DNA of 64,000 nt, taken from contig QHZD01000023.1 in NCBI GenBank assembly GCA_003225315.1, positions 1 through 64,000 on the forward strand, written 5' to 3'. The notes beneath the pieces were generated by a model. It was not told where the DNA came from and did not search any database. It saw only the letters and a list, made by a program, of their open reading frames with translations. Each line of letters starts with the position of its first letter. Position 1 is the stretch's first letter. Below are positions 1 through 8,423 of the stretch, piece by piece. The DNA is from Acidobacteriota bacterium. GTDB lineage: Bacteria; Acidobacteriota; Terriglobia; Acidiferrales; UBA7541. The position numbers were made by a program, and so were the translations under genes.

Positions 1-27
1 TCCCCACCAGGAGCAGGGGCCAGCAAG

Positions 28-90
28 CTGTGGAAAAGACGCTGCGCTTGGGAATCCCGCAAAAGACGCGGGATTCCCACTTTCCCACAG
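28..90. repeat. Two-tier inverted repeat (large hairpin)
   Basis: A perfect 12-bp inverted repeat (TGGGAATCCCGC at 49-60, GCGGGATTCCCA at 68-79) encloses a 7-nt loop. An outer 11-bp arm pair (28-38 with 80-90) matches at 10 of 11 positions. No T-run follows, so it is not a classical intrinsic terminator. It could be a REP-like or MITE-like element or a 3' hairpin of a gene left of the window. Confidence 0.6.
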
Positions 91-182
91 CTCCAACAAC
101 AGTCTTCCCTTCTCGATTCAGGGGGAGGAAAAACCAAAGGCAAGCGGACACACCACGTGCTAACAAAAGCGGACATCTCGAT

Positions 183-230
183 TTGCTAACAACAGCAATT
201 CTTTTCATCTATACTTCCGCGGTGGCTAAC
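183..230 (+). promoter_or_regulatory. Putative promoter and operator of the LacI-type regulator
   Basis: A good -10 (TATACT, 210-215) lies about 73 bp before the regulator gene. The -35 is poor (TTGCTA at 183-188 would give a 21-bp spacer). The hexamer GCTAAC occurs at 159-164, 185-190 (around the -35) and 225-230 (just past the expected start site). This arrangement would fit autorepression by the regulator, but that is inference and the hexamer is short. Confidence 0.3.
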
Positions 231-287
231 GGCTCCCGAAGGTGGGAGACAAATCTGGTCAGCCTGCGAGCGGCTAAGTAGTCGAAT

Positions 288-1292
288 ATGGGTCTAACGA
301 TTCGTGACGTCGCGAAGGCTGCAGGCGTCTCTACTGCCACTGTGTCGAACGTCTTGAACAAGACGGGCAAAGTAGGACGGCGCACGCATCTCCTAGTGCT
401 CTCGACAGTTAAACGCCTCGGGTATTTCCCTAACGTTCACGCGCGGCACCTCGCTTCGCATGACAGCCGCACACTCGGAATCATTGTGTCGGACATTGAA
501 AATCCGTTCTTTCCTGAAGTGATCAAGAGTTTCGAAGTCCGCGCCCGCCAGCTCGGTTACGACGCCATTCTCAGCGACACGAATTATGATCCCAGCAGAA
601 CTCGAAAGGCTGCGGAGAGAATGATGGAGCACAATGTCCGAGGTGTCGCGGTGATGACCTCCGAAATCAGCATGCAATTAATCCACGAACTCGCCCGGAG
701 AAGGATTGCGGTGACTTTCCTCGATCTCGCTCCCGTGGGAACCTACATGAGTAATTTGAGAATCGACTATTTCTCCGGAGTCGAGCAGATCATCAAGTAC
801 CTCTACACAATCGGACATCGCAGAATTGCTTTCGTCGCGGGGAGGCCCCGGCTTAAATCCAACATTGCCCGGTTGCAAGCCTACGAAAAGTCCATGCAAG
901 ATTTGGGACTCGAGGCGGGACCAATTCTTCCTGGCGACTTGCGCTTCGAAGGGGGCCTAGCGGCGGGCTCGGCCATCGCAAAGCTGTCTCCCAGGCCCAC
1001 GGCGGTCGTGGCCATTAACGATCTTACAGCGGTAGGGGTCATCAAAGGTTTATTGAAAGCGGGCTGCCGTGTGCCGCAGGATATTTCCGTTACGGGCTTC
1101 GACAACACGCGGTTGGCCGAGTACAGCAATCCCTCCATCACGACGGTGGACGTTCACCGGGAGATGGTGGGGCGGATGGCAGCCGACGTTCTTCATGAAC
1201 TCTCTTGCTCCGCGAATCCTCAGGGCAAGGAATATCAAGTTCCCGCGGAGCTGATTTTGGGAGATTCCTCAGGTCCCGCCCCTTCTGAATAG
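288..1292 (+). CDS. LacI/GalR-family transcriptional regulator
   Basis: A cytoplasmic sugar-responsive DNA-binding regulator of 334 aa, the usual family length. Residues 3-25 (TIRDVAKAAGVSTATVSNVL) form the canonical LacI helix-turn-helix. A hinge with NVHARHLA follows near residues 50-58. The periplasmic-binding-like effector domain fills about 62-325, with the typical openings LGIIVSDIENPFF and ISVTGFDN. No strong Shine-Dalgarno precedes the ATG. It is the first gene of a same-strand run of secreted propeller and TPR proteins, so those genes, and perhaps the TonB receptor and KDG genes downstream, are plausible targets. The effector cannot be read from sequence. Confidence 0.93.
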   Translation: MGLTIRDVAKAAGVSTATVSNVLNKTGKVGRRTHLLVLSTVKRLGYFPNVHARHLASHDSRTLGIIVSDIENPFFPEVIKSFEVRARQLGYDAILSDTNYDPSRTRKAAERMMEHNVRGVAVMTSEISMQLIHELARRRIAVTFLDLAPVGTYMSNLRIDYFSGVEQIIKYLYTIGHRRIAFVAGRPRLKSNIARLQAYEKSMQDLGLEAGPILPGDLRFEGGLAAGSAIAKLSPRPTAVVAINDLTAVGVIKGLLKAGCRVPQDISVTGFDNTRLAEYSNPSITTVDVHREMVGRMAADVLHELSCSANPQGKEYQVPAELILGDSSGPAPSE

Positions 1293-1346
1293 AAGCCCGC
1301 GTGTTAGCATGAAAAAGCTGAGGTACCCTAGCTTGGACGGCTAAGA

Positions 1347-4300
1347 ATGGCGCGTCGCAAAGACGACAACCGAGTTTTTTCACGTCGTACGTTCTTGAGA
1401 GGGATGCAGTGTGCGCCCATTCTTTTTCTTCCCGCTCCTATCCGCTGGCTCCCCCTACCGTCAAAACCTCGCGATGCCTCAAGAGATAGGCCTGCCGATT
1501 TTCCATTCGCTGATTTTCGCCTGACGCCGCACTATCCCGCGAAGTCTCCACTTGAAGATGTTTTGGCCCGGGTTGTGCCCGGTTCCGACGAGTACGTCAC
1601 GGAAAAGTACGCTTTTGAAATCATGCGGCACCTTACTGAATGGAGCGAAGCCCTGAAGGCGTCGCCCCCGGCTCTTGCCGTTGTCGCGAAGTTCCTGGAT
1701 GCCTCGATCGAAGCCACTACGCTGATCCCGGTTCAGGAAAAAACCCTGCGTTCGGGGAACGGGATCGATGTCCTTCGAAGGCGGTTTTCGAAGGAAGCGG
1801 TAACGGGCCGTGAGCGATTTCTGCAGGAAATTCACAGTTATCTGGCGCCCCTGGCAAGACTGGAGACAACTGAATTCGAAATTGTCGGAATCAGAGAAAG
1901 TGCAGGATTATCGCCGACAGTGCAAATCCACATTCGGTATGACTTTGTTGGAACCCGAAAGGACAATGGGCGCGAGGAGCGTGTTGGAACTTGGAAAACG
2001 GAGTGGACACGCAATGAATCCAATGCGTGGCGAGCTATGCGATGGGCAGCGACCGAGGAAACCCTGAGCCAGTCGCGCGAACCGGTTTTCGTTGATATTA
2101 GTTCTCAGGCTATGGGCCAAACTGAGTCATACCGAAATCAGATGCTCCACGGAGTGGATTATTGGCGCGCTGCTCTGGACGGAGCGTGCGGAATCGACGT
2201 CTATGGGAACAACGGTTTGGCCGCAGGAGATTTTGATGGAGATGGACTGGATGATCTCTATGTGTGCCAGCCCGCGGGGCTTCCCAACCGGCTCTATCGC
2301 AACCGCGGCGATGGCACGTTCGAGGATGTGACCGAAAAAGCCGGAGTGGCTGTGTTGGATAGCACGGCTTGCGCTCTTTTCGCGGATTTCGAGAACAAGG
2401 GGCTTCAGGACCTTCTCGTCGTCTGCGGCAGCGGACCGCTGCTTTTCGTGAACCAAGGGAACGGAAGGTACTCACTCAAACGCGACGCCTTTCAGTTTGT
2501 GCGGCCTCCCCAGGGAACTTTCACACACGCGGCGATCGCTGACTACGATGGCGACGGCCGGCTGGACATCTATTTTTGCTTGTACAGTTATTATGTGGGC
2601 CTCGATCAGTATCACTATCCCGCTCCTTATTTTGACGCACGAAATGGCCCGCCAAACTTTCTGCTTCACAACGAAGGAAATGCGACGTTTGTGGATCGGA
2701 CCGAGGCGGCTGGACTGAACGTGGATAACGACCGGTACAGCTTTGCGTGCGCCTGGGGCGACTACAACAATGACAGTCTTCCGGACCTCTATGTAGCCAA
2801 CGACTTTGGCAGGAATAGTCTTTACCGCAACGATGGCGGAGGGAAATTCGCCGTGGTCTCGGCAGAAGCAAGTGTCGAGGATGTCGGGGCGGGGATGAGC
2901 GCTACGTGGTTCGACTTCGATAACGACGGGAAACAGGATATCTACAGCGCTGCAATGTGGTCTAGCGCAGGCATTAGAGTTTCAGAACAAGAGCGGTTTC
3001 ATGAAAAGGAGCAGGAGAATGTCCGCGGGCTTTATCGTCAGCACGCGCGCGGCAATTCGCTATATCGCAATCAGGGCAACGGGAAGTTCAAGAACATTGG
3101 GAACGAAGCCGGAGTTGACATGGGGCGCTGGGCCTGGTGCTCGGACGCATGGGACTTCGATCACGACGGCTATTCGGAAATATATATCGCGAATGGCTAC
3201 ATTTCGAGTCCAGAGAATTCCGCAGGCGATCAGAGCGACGTCTCAAGTTTTTTCTGGCGGCAGGTGGTGGCGAAATCGCCTCAGAACCAAACGTCGTCGC
3301 TGCGTTACGAGCAGGGATGGAACGCCATCAATGAGTTGATCCGGTCAGACAACTCCTGGAGCGGGCGGGAGAGGAATGTTTTTTACGCAAATAATCGCGA
3401 CGGAACATTTTCGGAAATCTCTGGCACAGTGGGACTGGACTTTCTTGAGGACAGCCGAGCATTCGCGCTTGCCGACCTGGACCAGGATGGACGACTGGAA
3501 GTCATACTGAAAAACCGGAGCGCGCCGCAGCTGCGAATTCTACGCAACGCGATGAAGGACATCGGCCAGTCGATCGTATTCCGTCTTCGCGGGCAGAAAA
3601 GTAATCGCGACGCGATCGGCGTGGCAGTAACTGTCGAAGCCCAAGCGCATCGCCAGACCAAGTATCTACAGGCGGGTTCGGGATTTTTGTCGCAGCACAG
3701 CAAGGAGCTTTTCTTTGGACTTGCAAACGTTCAAGGAACTGTGCGCGCCTCAATTCGTTGGCCTAGCGGGGTAACTCAAGTATTCGAGCATTTGCCCGCT
3801 AACCATCGAATTGAAATTCAGGAAGGTTCCGACAAATTTGTGGCCAAGCCCTTTGCGGTTTCGCCTCCTTCTTTCGCGCGAGCTGGTGAACCGCTGAAGC
3901 CGGAACTTCTTCCTTCGTCAGCAGAAACATGGCTCATCGAGCCTCTGAATGCGCCGGAGTTTTCCTTGCCCGACCTCTTAGGCAAGACGCGCGAACTGCG
4001 GGCGTTCCGAGATGGCTCCTTGCTTCTGCACTTTTGGATAACGGCTTCGCCCGCCTGCCGCGAACAGTTGCGGCTATTACAGAACTACCAGTCAACTCTC
4101 ACCGCGAATGGTCTTCGTGTTCTTGGCATGAATGTCGATGATCCCGGCGATGCAGAAAAGGCACGCTCACTCGCCGTCAAAGAAGCGTTAAGCTATCCGA
4201 ACGTGCTCGCCACCCAAGAGGTAGCCGGCATCTATAACATTGCTTACCGGTACCTGTTTGATCGCCGCCGGGATCTGCCCATTCCGGGCTCTTTCTTGCT

Positions 4301-5198
4301 CGACAAGGACGGCCAGATTGTTAAGGTTTACCAGGGAACCGTGCATCCCGACCGGCTAATGGAAGATTTGAAATTGCTCCCGCGTACGCAAGCAGAGCGC
4401 ATTCAGAGGGCCCTTCCTTTCAACGGGGTGCTCTACCAGGATGCGTTTCAGCGCAACGACTTCACTTTCGGCGTAGCGATGTTCCAGCGCGGATACTTGG
4501 ACCAGGCGGCGGCGGCGTTCAAACAGGTCATCGCGGCCAAGCCGGAAGACCCCGAGGCTTACTACAATCTGGGAACGCTGTATCTGCGAAAAAACGATTT
4601 GCGCGGCGCACGGCAATACCTTGAGCAGACTGTGAAGCTGCGTCCAAACTATCCGGAGGCGTGGAACAATCTGGCAATGGTGGCCGCGCAGGAGGGCCAG
4701 ACGGACGAGGCTATCCGTAACTTCAACCAGTCATTGCTCTTGAGGCCAAACTACGCCATCGCGCTTACAAATCTCGGAAACATTTATCGGCGCCAGGGTG
4801 ACTTCGACGACGCGGAAAAACTCTTGAGCCGCGCACTGGAAATTACGCCGGATGACCCGGAGATCAACTACAGCCTCGGAATGCTCTACGCTCGGCAAAA
4901 CCAGCTCGAAAAAGCTGCATCGTATTTGGAAAACGCAGTGAGCTTGCGTCCGGATTACCCCGACGCGCTGAACAATCTTGGGGTCTTGTTTGTTCGTGAA
5001 CAGCGCAATTCCGACGCTGAAGAGCAATTCAAGACCTGCATTCGCGTAGCACCAAGGTTTGACCAAGCCTATCTTAATCTGGCCCGCCTTTACGTGATTT
5101 TGGAGAAAAAACAGAAGGCCAAAGAGGTTTTGCTCGCACTTCTGCAACAACAACCGCAGCACAAGGTGGCCCAGCAAGAACTGGAGATGCTAAAGTGA
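1347..5198 (+). CDS. Tat-exported FG-GAP propeller / ASPIC-UnbV / redoxin / TPR fusion protein
   Basis: A 1283-aa protein. Its N-terminus carries a twin-arginine signal (SRRTFLRG, residues about 13-20) and a hydrophobic stretch. Seven calcium-loop motifs of the DxDxDGxxDLY type (one degenerate) run from about 295 to 710, suggesting a seven-bladed propeller. An ASPIC/UnbV domain follows at about 748-826. A thioredoxin-fold AhpC/TSA-like domain lies at about 871-1011, and TPR repeats fill about 1037-1283. In the redoxin, the CxxC position reads S901-P-A-C904, so the first cysteine is missing and a normal dithiol exchange is unlikely. The start lacks a strong RBS but gives the Tat signal. Its role is unknown; it is probably an exported scaffold for binding a ligand or partner. 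The TPR gene downstream is close (46 bp). Confidence 0.85.
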   Translation: MARRKDDNRVFSRRTFLRGMQCAPILFLPAPIRWLPLPSKPRDASRDRPADFPFADFRLTPHYPAKSPLEDVLARVVPGSDEYVTEKYAFEIMRHLTEWSEALKASPPALAVVAKFLDASIEATTLIPVQEKTLRSGNGIDVLRRRFSKEAVTGRERFLQEIHSYLAPLARLETTEFEIVGIRESAGLSPTVQIHIRYDFVGTRKDNGREERVGTWKTEWTRNESNAWRAMRWAATEETLSQSREPVFVDISSQAMGQTESYRNQMLHGVDYWRAALDGACGIDVYGNNGLAAGDFDGDGLDDLYVCQPAGLPNRLYRNRGDGTFEDVTEKAGVAVLDSTACALFADFENKGLQDLLVVCGSGPLLFVNQGNGRYSLKRDAFQFVRPPQGTFTHAAIADYDGDGRLDIYFCLYSYYVGLDQYHYPAPYFDARNGPPNFLLHNEGNATFVDRTEAAGLNVDNDRYSFACAWGDYNNDSLPDLYVANDFGRNSLYRNDGGGKFAVVSAEASVEDVGAGMSATWFDFDNDGKQDIYSAAMWSSAGIRVSEQERFHEKEQENVRGLYRQHARGNSLYRNQGNGKFKNIGNEAGVDMGRWAWCSDAWDFDHDGYSEIYIANGYISSPENSAGDQSDVSSFFWRQVVAKSPQNQTSSLRYEQGWNAINELIRSDNSWSGRERNVFYANNRDGTFSEISGTVGLDFLEDSRAFALADLDQDGRLEVILKNRSAPQLRILRNAMKDIGQSIVFRLRGQKSNRDAIGVAVTVEAQAHRQTKYLQAGSGFLSQHSKELFFGLANVQGTVRASIRWPSGVTQVFEHLPANHRIEIQEGSDKFVAKPFAVSPPSFARAGEPLKPELLPSSAETWLIEPLNAPEFSLPDLLGKTRELRAFRDGSLLLHFWITASPACREQLRLLQNYQSTLTANGLRVLGMNVDDPGDAEKARSLAVKEALSYPNVLATQEVAGIYNIAYRYLFDRRRDLPIPGSFLLDKDGQIVKVYQGTVHPDRLMEDLKLLPRTQAERIQRALPFNGVLYQDAFQRNDFTFGVAMFQRGYLDQAAAAFKQVIAAKPEDPEAYYNLGTLYLRKNDLRGARQYLEQTVKLRPNYPEAWNNLAMVAAQEGQTDEAIRNFNQSLLLRPNYAIALTNLGNIYRRQGDFDDAEKLLSRALEITPDDPEINYSLGMLYARQNQLEKAASYLENAVSLRPDYPDALNNLGVLFVREQRNSDAEEQFKTCIRVAPRFDQAYLNLARLYVILEKKQKAKEVLLALLQQQPQHKVAQQELEMLK

Positions 5199-5244
5199 CC
5201 TTGCGACAACTGCGATCAGAGCCTTTTCGGAGGCATACCGGGGG

Positions 5245-7797
5245 ATGAAGTTCAATGTTGCAATGCGGCCTTCATCCAGGCTCACAGGTAAAGGGCCCAG
5301 GTTTAGCGGAATCCTTGCGATAGCGATAATTCTCTTCTCTTCGAGAATACTCGCACAGCAGTCCGCTTCAAGCAGGAAAGAAGTCCCGCAAACAGCGAAA
5401 ATCCAATCACATTTTCCGGATGTGGAAGAGCTGCTCCGCCAAGGGCTGATCGAACAGGCCAAGGAAAAAATTCAGGATGAGCTTCAGCGAAATCCCTCGA
5501 GCGTGGAGGGGTACAATTTGTTAGGAATTATCTACAGTGGTCAAAAGGACTACGCAAAAGCTCTGGAAGCGTTTCAGTATGCGTTGAAGCTTGAACCCAG
5601 CTCTACCAGAACTCGCAACAATCTGGGGAACGTATATGTCGCGGAAGAAAAGTCCGATCTTGCCGAAAAAGAATTCAGGACGGTCTTGCGCCTCGATCCC
5701 GCGAATCGCGATGGGAACTATAATCTGGGCTTGGTCTTGATGTCCGAGGGTCACCCCGCCGAAGCCGTTGTCCACTTTCAGCGTGTGCGCCCCGCAAACG
5801 TCCAAGCTCGGTTCAACCTGATTCGCGCGTTTCTCCAAGCGCGCAGAACTGCTGAAGGTTTGAAAGTGGCAAGGCAGCTATCCGCCGAAAATAAGGACGA
5901 CGTTCAACTGCATTTCACGCTGGGAGTGCTGCTGGCTTCTGAAAAGCAATACTCGACAGCCCAACTCGAACTAGAAAAAGCCGTTGCCTTGCAGCCGGAA
6001 ACGTTCGAGATTCTCTTCAACCTTGGCCAGGCTTATCTTCGAGGCGCCGAATACACGAAAGCCGAGCAGGCGCTGAATCGGGCCTTGAAACTGAAACCAG
6101 ATTCACCCGAGACACTTTATCTGCTGGCGCAAGTTTATGCGGATGAGACAAAGGCCGTCGATGCCCTGGATCTGCTCGTTCGCGCGCACAAGCTGGCTCC
6201 GCAGAATACGGACATCATCTTTCTTCTAGCACGCGTGAGCATGTCGCAGAATTATTTCGAGGATGCGATCCCGCTTCTGGAATCAGGCTTGAAAATAGCG
6301 CCGCAGCGCGCCGACCTCCACGCCGCATTGGGGGAGAGCTACTTCATGTCCGGCAAGGCGGAAAGGGCCATCGAAGAATTCAAGACACTGATTCAACTGG
6401 ATCCGTCGCCGCCATCTTACGCATTCATGGGACTCTCGTATCGCCACCTGGGGCGCTTCGATGAGGCGCGAAGGTATTTTCAAGAGGGACTCAAGAAGGA
6501 CCCCCGCAACGCCTCGTGTTTATTTAACATGGGCTACATCGAGGAGCGGCAGGGAAATCACGCGCGAGCCGAAGAGTTGTTTCAACAAGCGCTCCGCTCG
6601 AACCCCGATTTTTCCGAAGCGCTCTTGGAGCTGGCAAATCTGCGAATCGCGAACAAGCGACTGGAAGAGGCCGCGGAACTGCTTAGACGCTATGTGAAAG
6701 TCAGTCGCAACGCCGCTTCAGGATATTACAAGCTGGCCATGGTGGAGAGGAGCCTCCATCAGCTTGTGGCAGCGCAGAGGGACTTGAATGTTTTTCAGAC
6801 GCTTTCGAAGGACGCTTCGCCGGGCCCGTATCCGTATCAGCACCTTTTCGATTACCTCGATAACCGCTCCAACCTTTCACCTCAAGCGCGGACGCAACTG
6901 GATTTGACAGAGCTGACGGAGCAGATTCAGAAACACCCGGATCAACCGCAAGATCTCTATCTGCTGGCCGAAACGTATCTGAAACTGGGCAAACTCGAAG
7001 ACGCGCGAAAAACAATCGCGCAGCTTGATCAGCTCAGCTCCGGTGACTACCGGACACAGACCGGCGCGGGCGTACTGCTGGCTCGCTACCGTTTGTACGA
7101 CGACGCTGTTCAGCATTTCCAATCGGCCTTGCGCGCCAATCCGGATTCCGACGACGTGAGATTTGATTTGACTGATGCGTATTTCCGCAAAGGCCTCTAT
7201 ACGCAAGCGCTCGAAGCTGCCCGGCAGATTTCTGCGGTGGGTCAGCAAGACGATGCTTACCTGGCGCTGCTCGGTGACATCCATGCGCATCTCGGCGACA
7301 CGGCCCGCGCCAAAGGAATTTTCCAGGAGGCCATCCGCCGCAATCCTGATAACGACCAGTATTACCTCTCGCTCACACTCGCCCAGCTCCGCGAAAATAA
7401 TGTCAGCGGCGCCGAAGAGACGTTGCGGAGAGGTCTGGCGCGAATTCCCAGCTCCGGAAAAATCCTCTGGGGCTTGGGAATCGTCTCGGTGTTGGAAGGG
7501 AAGACTCCGCAAGCCGCGGAAAATCTCGAGCGCGCCGTGGACCTTTTGCCGGAGTGGCCCGGAAGCTATTCCACGCTGGGCGTTTTCTATTATCAAACCG
7601 GAGAAATCACCAAAGCCCGCGAAGTGCTGAATCGCTTCAAGGGCAGCAACGCTGCCGGTGGCCTGGATGTGAATCGTATTGAAGAGGCTCTGGATAAAGC
7701 CCCGGTGACCTCATCTTCGCTTCGCGAACCCATGCCGATGGTTGCCAGACAGCAGTTGCTTCAACTGGCGCTGTCGCTTGCTGACCGTACGCTATGA
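5245..7797 (+). CDS. Exported TPR-repeat protein
   Basis: An 850-aa protein composed almost wholly of tetratricopeptide repeats. The N-terminus has basic residues and a hydrophobic segment (about 21-36, ILAIAIILFSS) ending at LAQQ, a probable signal peptide. TPR motifs such as GYNLLGIIYSGQKDYAKALE and NNLGNVYVAEEKSDLAEKEF recur from about residue 60 to near residue 800. This implies a superhelical protein-binding scaffold, not an enzyme. The ATG is preceded by GGAGG at a slightly long distance and by a G-run. It lies 46 bp after the propeller/TPR fusion and is probably co-transcribed with it. Its partners are unknown; the adjacent propellers are the natural guess. Confidence 0.85.
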   Translation: MKFNVAMRPSSRLTGKGPRFSGILAIAIILFSSRILAQQSASSRKEVPQTAKIQSHFPDVEELLRQGLIEQAKEKIQDELQRNPSSVEGYNLLGIIYSGQKDYAKALEAFQYALKLEPSSTRTRNNLGNVYVAEEKSDLAEKEFRTVLRLDPANRDGNYNLGLVLMSEGHPAEAVVHFQRVRPANVQARFNLIRAFLQARRTAEGLKVARQLSAENKDDVQLHFTLGVLLASEKQYSTAQLELEKAVALQPETFEILFNLGQAYLRGAEYTKAEQALNRALKLKPDSPETLYLLAQVYADETKAVDALDLLVRAHKLAPQNTDIIFLLARVSMSQNYFEDAIPLLESGLKIAPQRADLHAALGESYFMSGKAERAIEEFKTLIQLDPSPPSYAFMGLSYRHLGRFDEARRYFQEGLKKDPRNASCLFNMGYIEERQGNHARAEELFQQALRSNPDFSEALLELANLRIANKRLEEAAELLRRYVKVSRNAASGYYKLAMVERSLHQLVAAQRDLNVFQTLSKDASPGPYPYQHLFDYLDNRSNLSPQARTQLDLTELTEQIQKHPDQPQDLYLLAETYLKLGKLEDARKTIAQLDQLSSGDYRTQTGAGVLLARYRLYDDAVQHFQSALRANPDSDDVRFDLTDAYFRKGLYTQALEAARQISAVGQQDDAYLALLGDIHAHLGDTARAKGIFQEAIRRNPDNDQYYLSLTLAQLRENNVSGAEETLRRGLARIPSSGKILWGLGIVSVLEGKTPQAAENLERAVDLLPEWPGSYSTLGVFYYQTGEITKAREVLNRFKGSNAAGGLDVNRIEEALDKAPVTSSSLREPMPMVARQQLLQLALSLADRTL

Positions 7798-7950
7798 GAC
7801 CGGTGTCATTGTCGCGTCTTCGTGGCGCCCAGGTCGCGAATCTCAACGTCGATGGGGGCTTGAGAAGCGATCCAATGGATGTCGTCCAGATGGAAACTTC
7901 CAGTTGAGCGTCTGCATGGCTAAGGCTAAAATGCCTGAGCGAAGACCACG

Positions 7951-8415
7951 ATGAATTCGAATGAGCACTCTTCAGGTCAAACGCCAATTGTTATCGCGCT
8001 TTGTTGCTTCATCGTCATTCTTGCCTTGGTCGTGGGCGTCGGGCTTGTCACCAATTTAGTGGTGCGTCATATCGTCCAGACTTTGCCGCTGTGGTTTGGA
8101 GTGGCGTTCGGATTTCGCCGCTCGCAAGCAACGGGCTGGATTGCTCTGCCGTTCTTTCTATGCTGGCTGGCATTAATGGTAATCGTCTGGCTGTATCTCC
8201 TGGGAATTGCACGCATCATAACCGGGCATTTTTCAGCCGTCGAGATTGCGATGACAATCATCGTCGGAGCAGCATGTCTGACCGGCATTGTTGTGTTCGC
8301 CGGCCTTAAATCTTTTTTGTCTCCGGCGAAGGCTGCAACGGCGTTTGTGGCCATGGCTGTATTACAATTGGCATGCCTTCGCATCAGCTTCCTGCCCGCA
8401 ATCGCAAATCGGTAA
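7951..8415 (+). CDS. Small four-helix membrane protein, unknown function
   Basis: A 154-aa, very hydrophobic protein with about four predicted transmembrane segments near residues 10-35, 55-80, 95-115 and 125-150. I recognise no family motif and no conserved charged residue inside the helices. It sits between the TPR gene and the first CRTAC1 gene. Its stop at 8415 is followed within 8 nt by the likely start of that gene, so translational coupling is plausible. It may anchor or help export the neighbouring secreted proteins, but that is only context. The preceding 150 bp (7798-7950) hold no other convincing gene. Confidence 0.6.
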   Translation: MNSNEHSSGQTPIVIALCCFIVILALVVGVGLVTNLVVRHIVQTLPLWFGVAFGFRRSQATGWIALPFFLCWLALMVIVWLYLLGIARIITGHFSAVEIAMTIIVGAACLTGIVVFAGLKSFLSPAKAATAFVAMAVLQLACLRISFLPAIANR

Positions 8416-8423
8416 TCCGGGGA

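Noticed and set aside
30-281. 83-codon open frame before the LacI gene
   Set aside because: It runs through the inverted repeat and promoter region, with no RBS or recognisable sequence.
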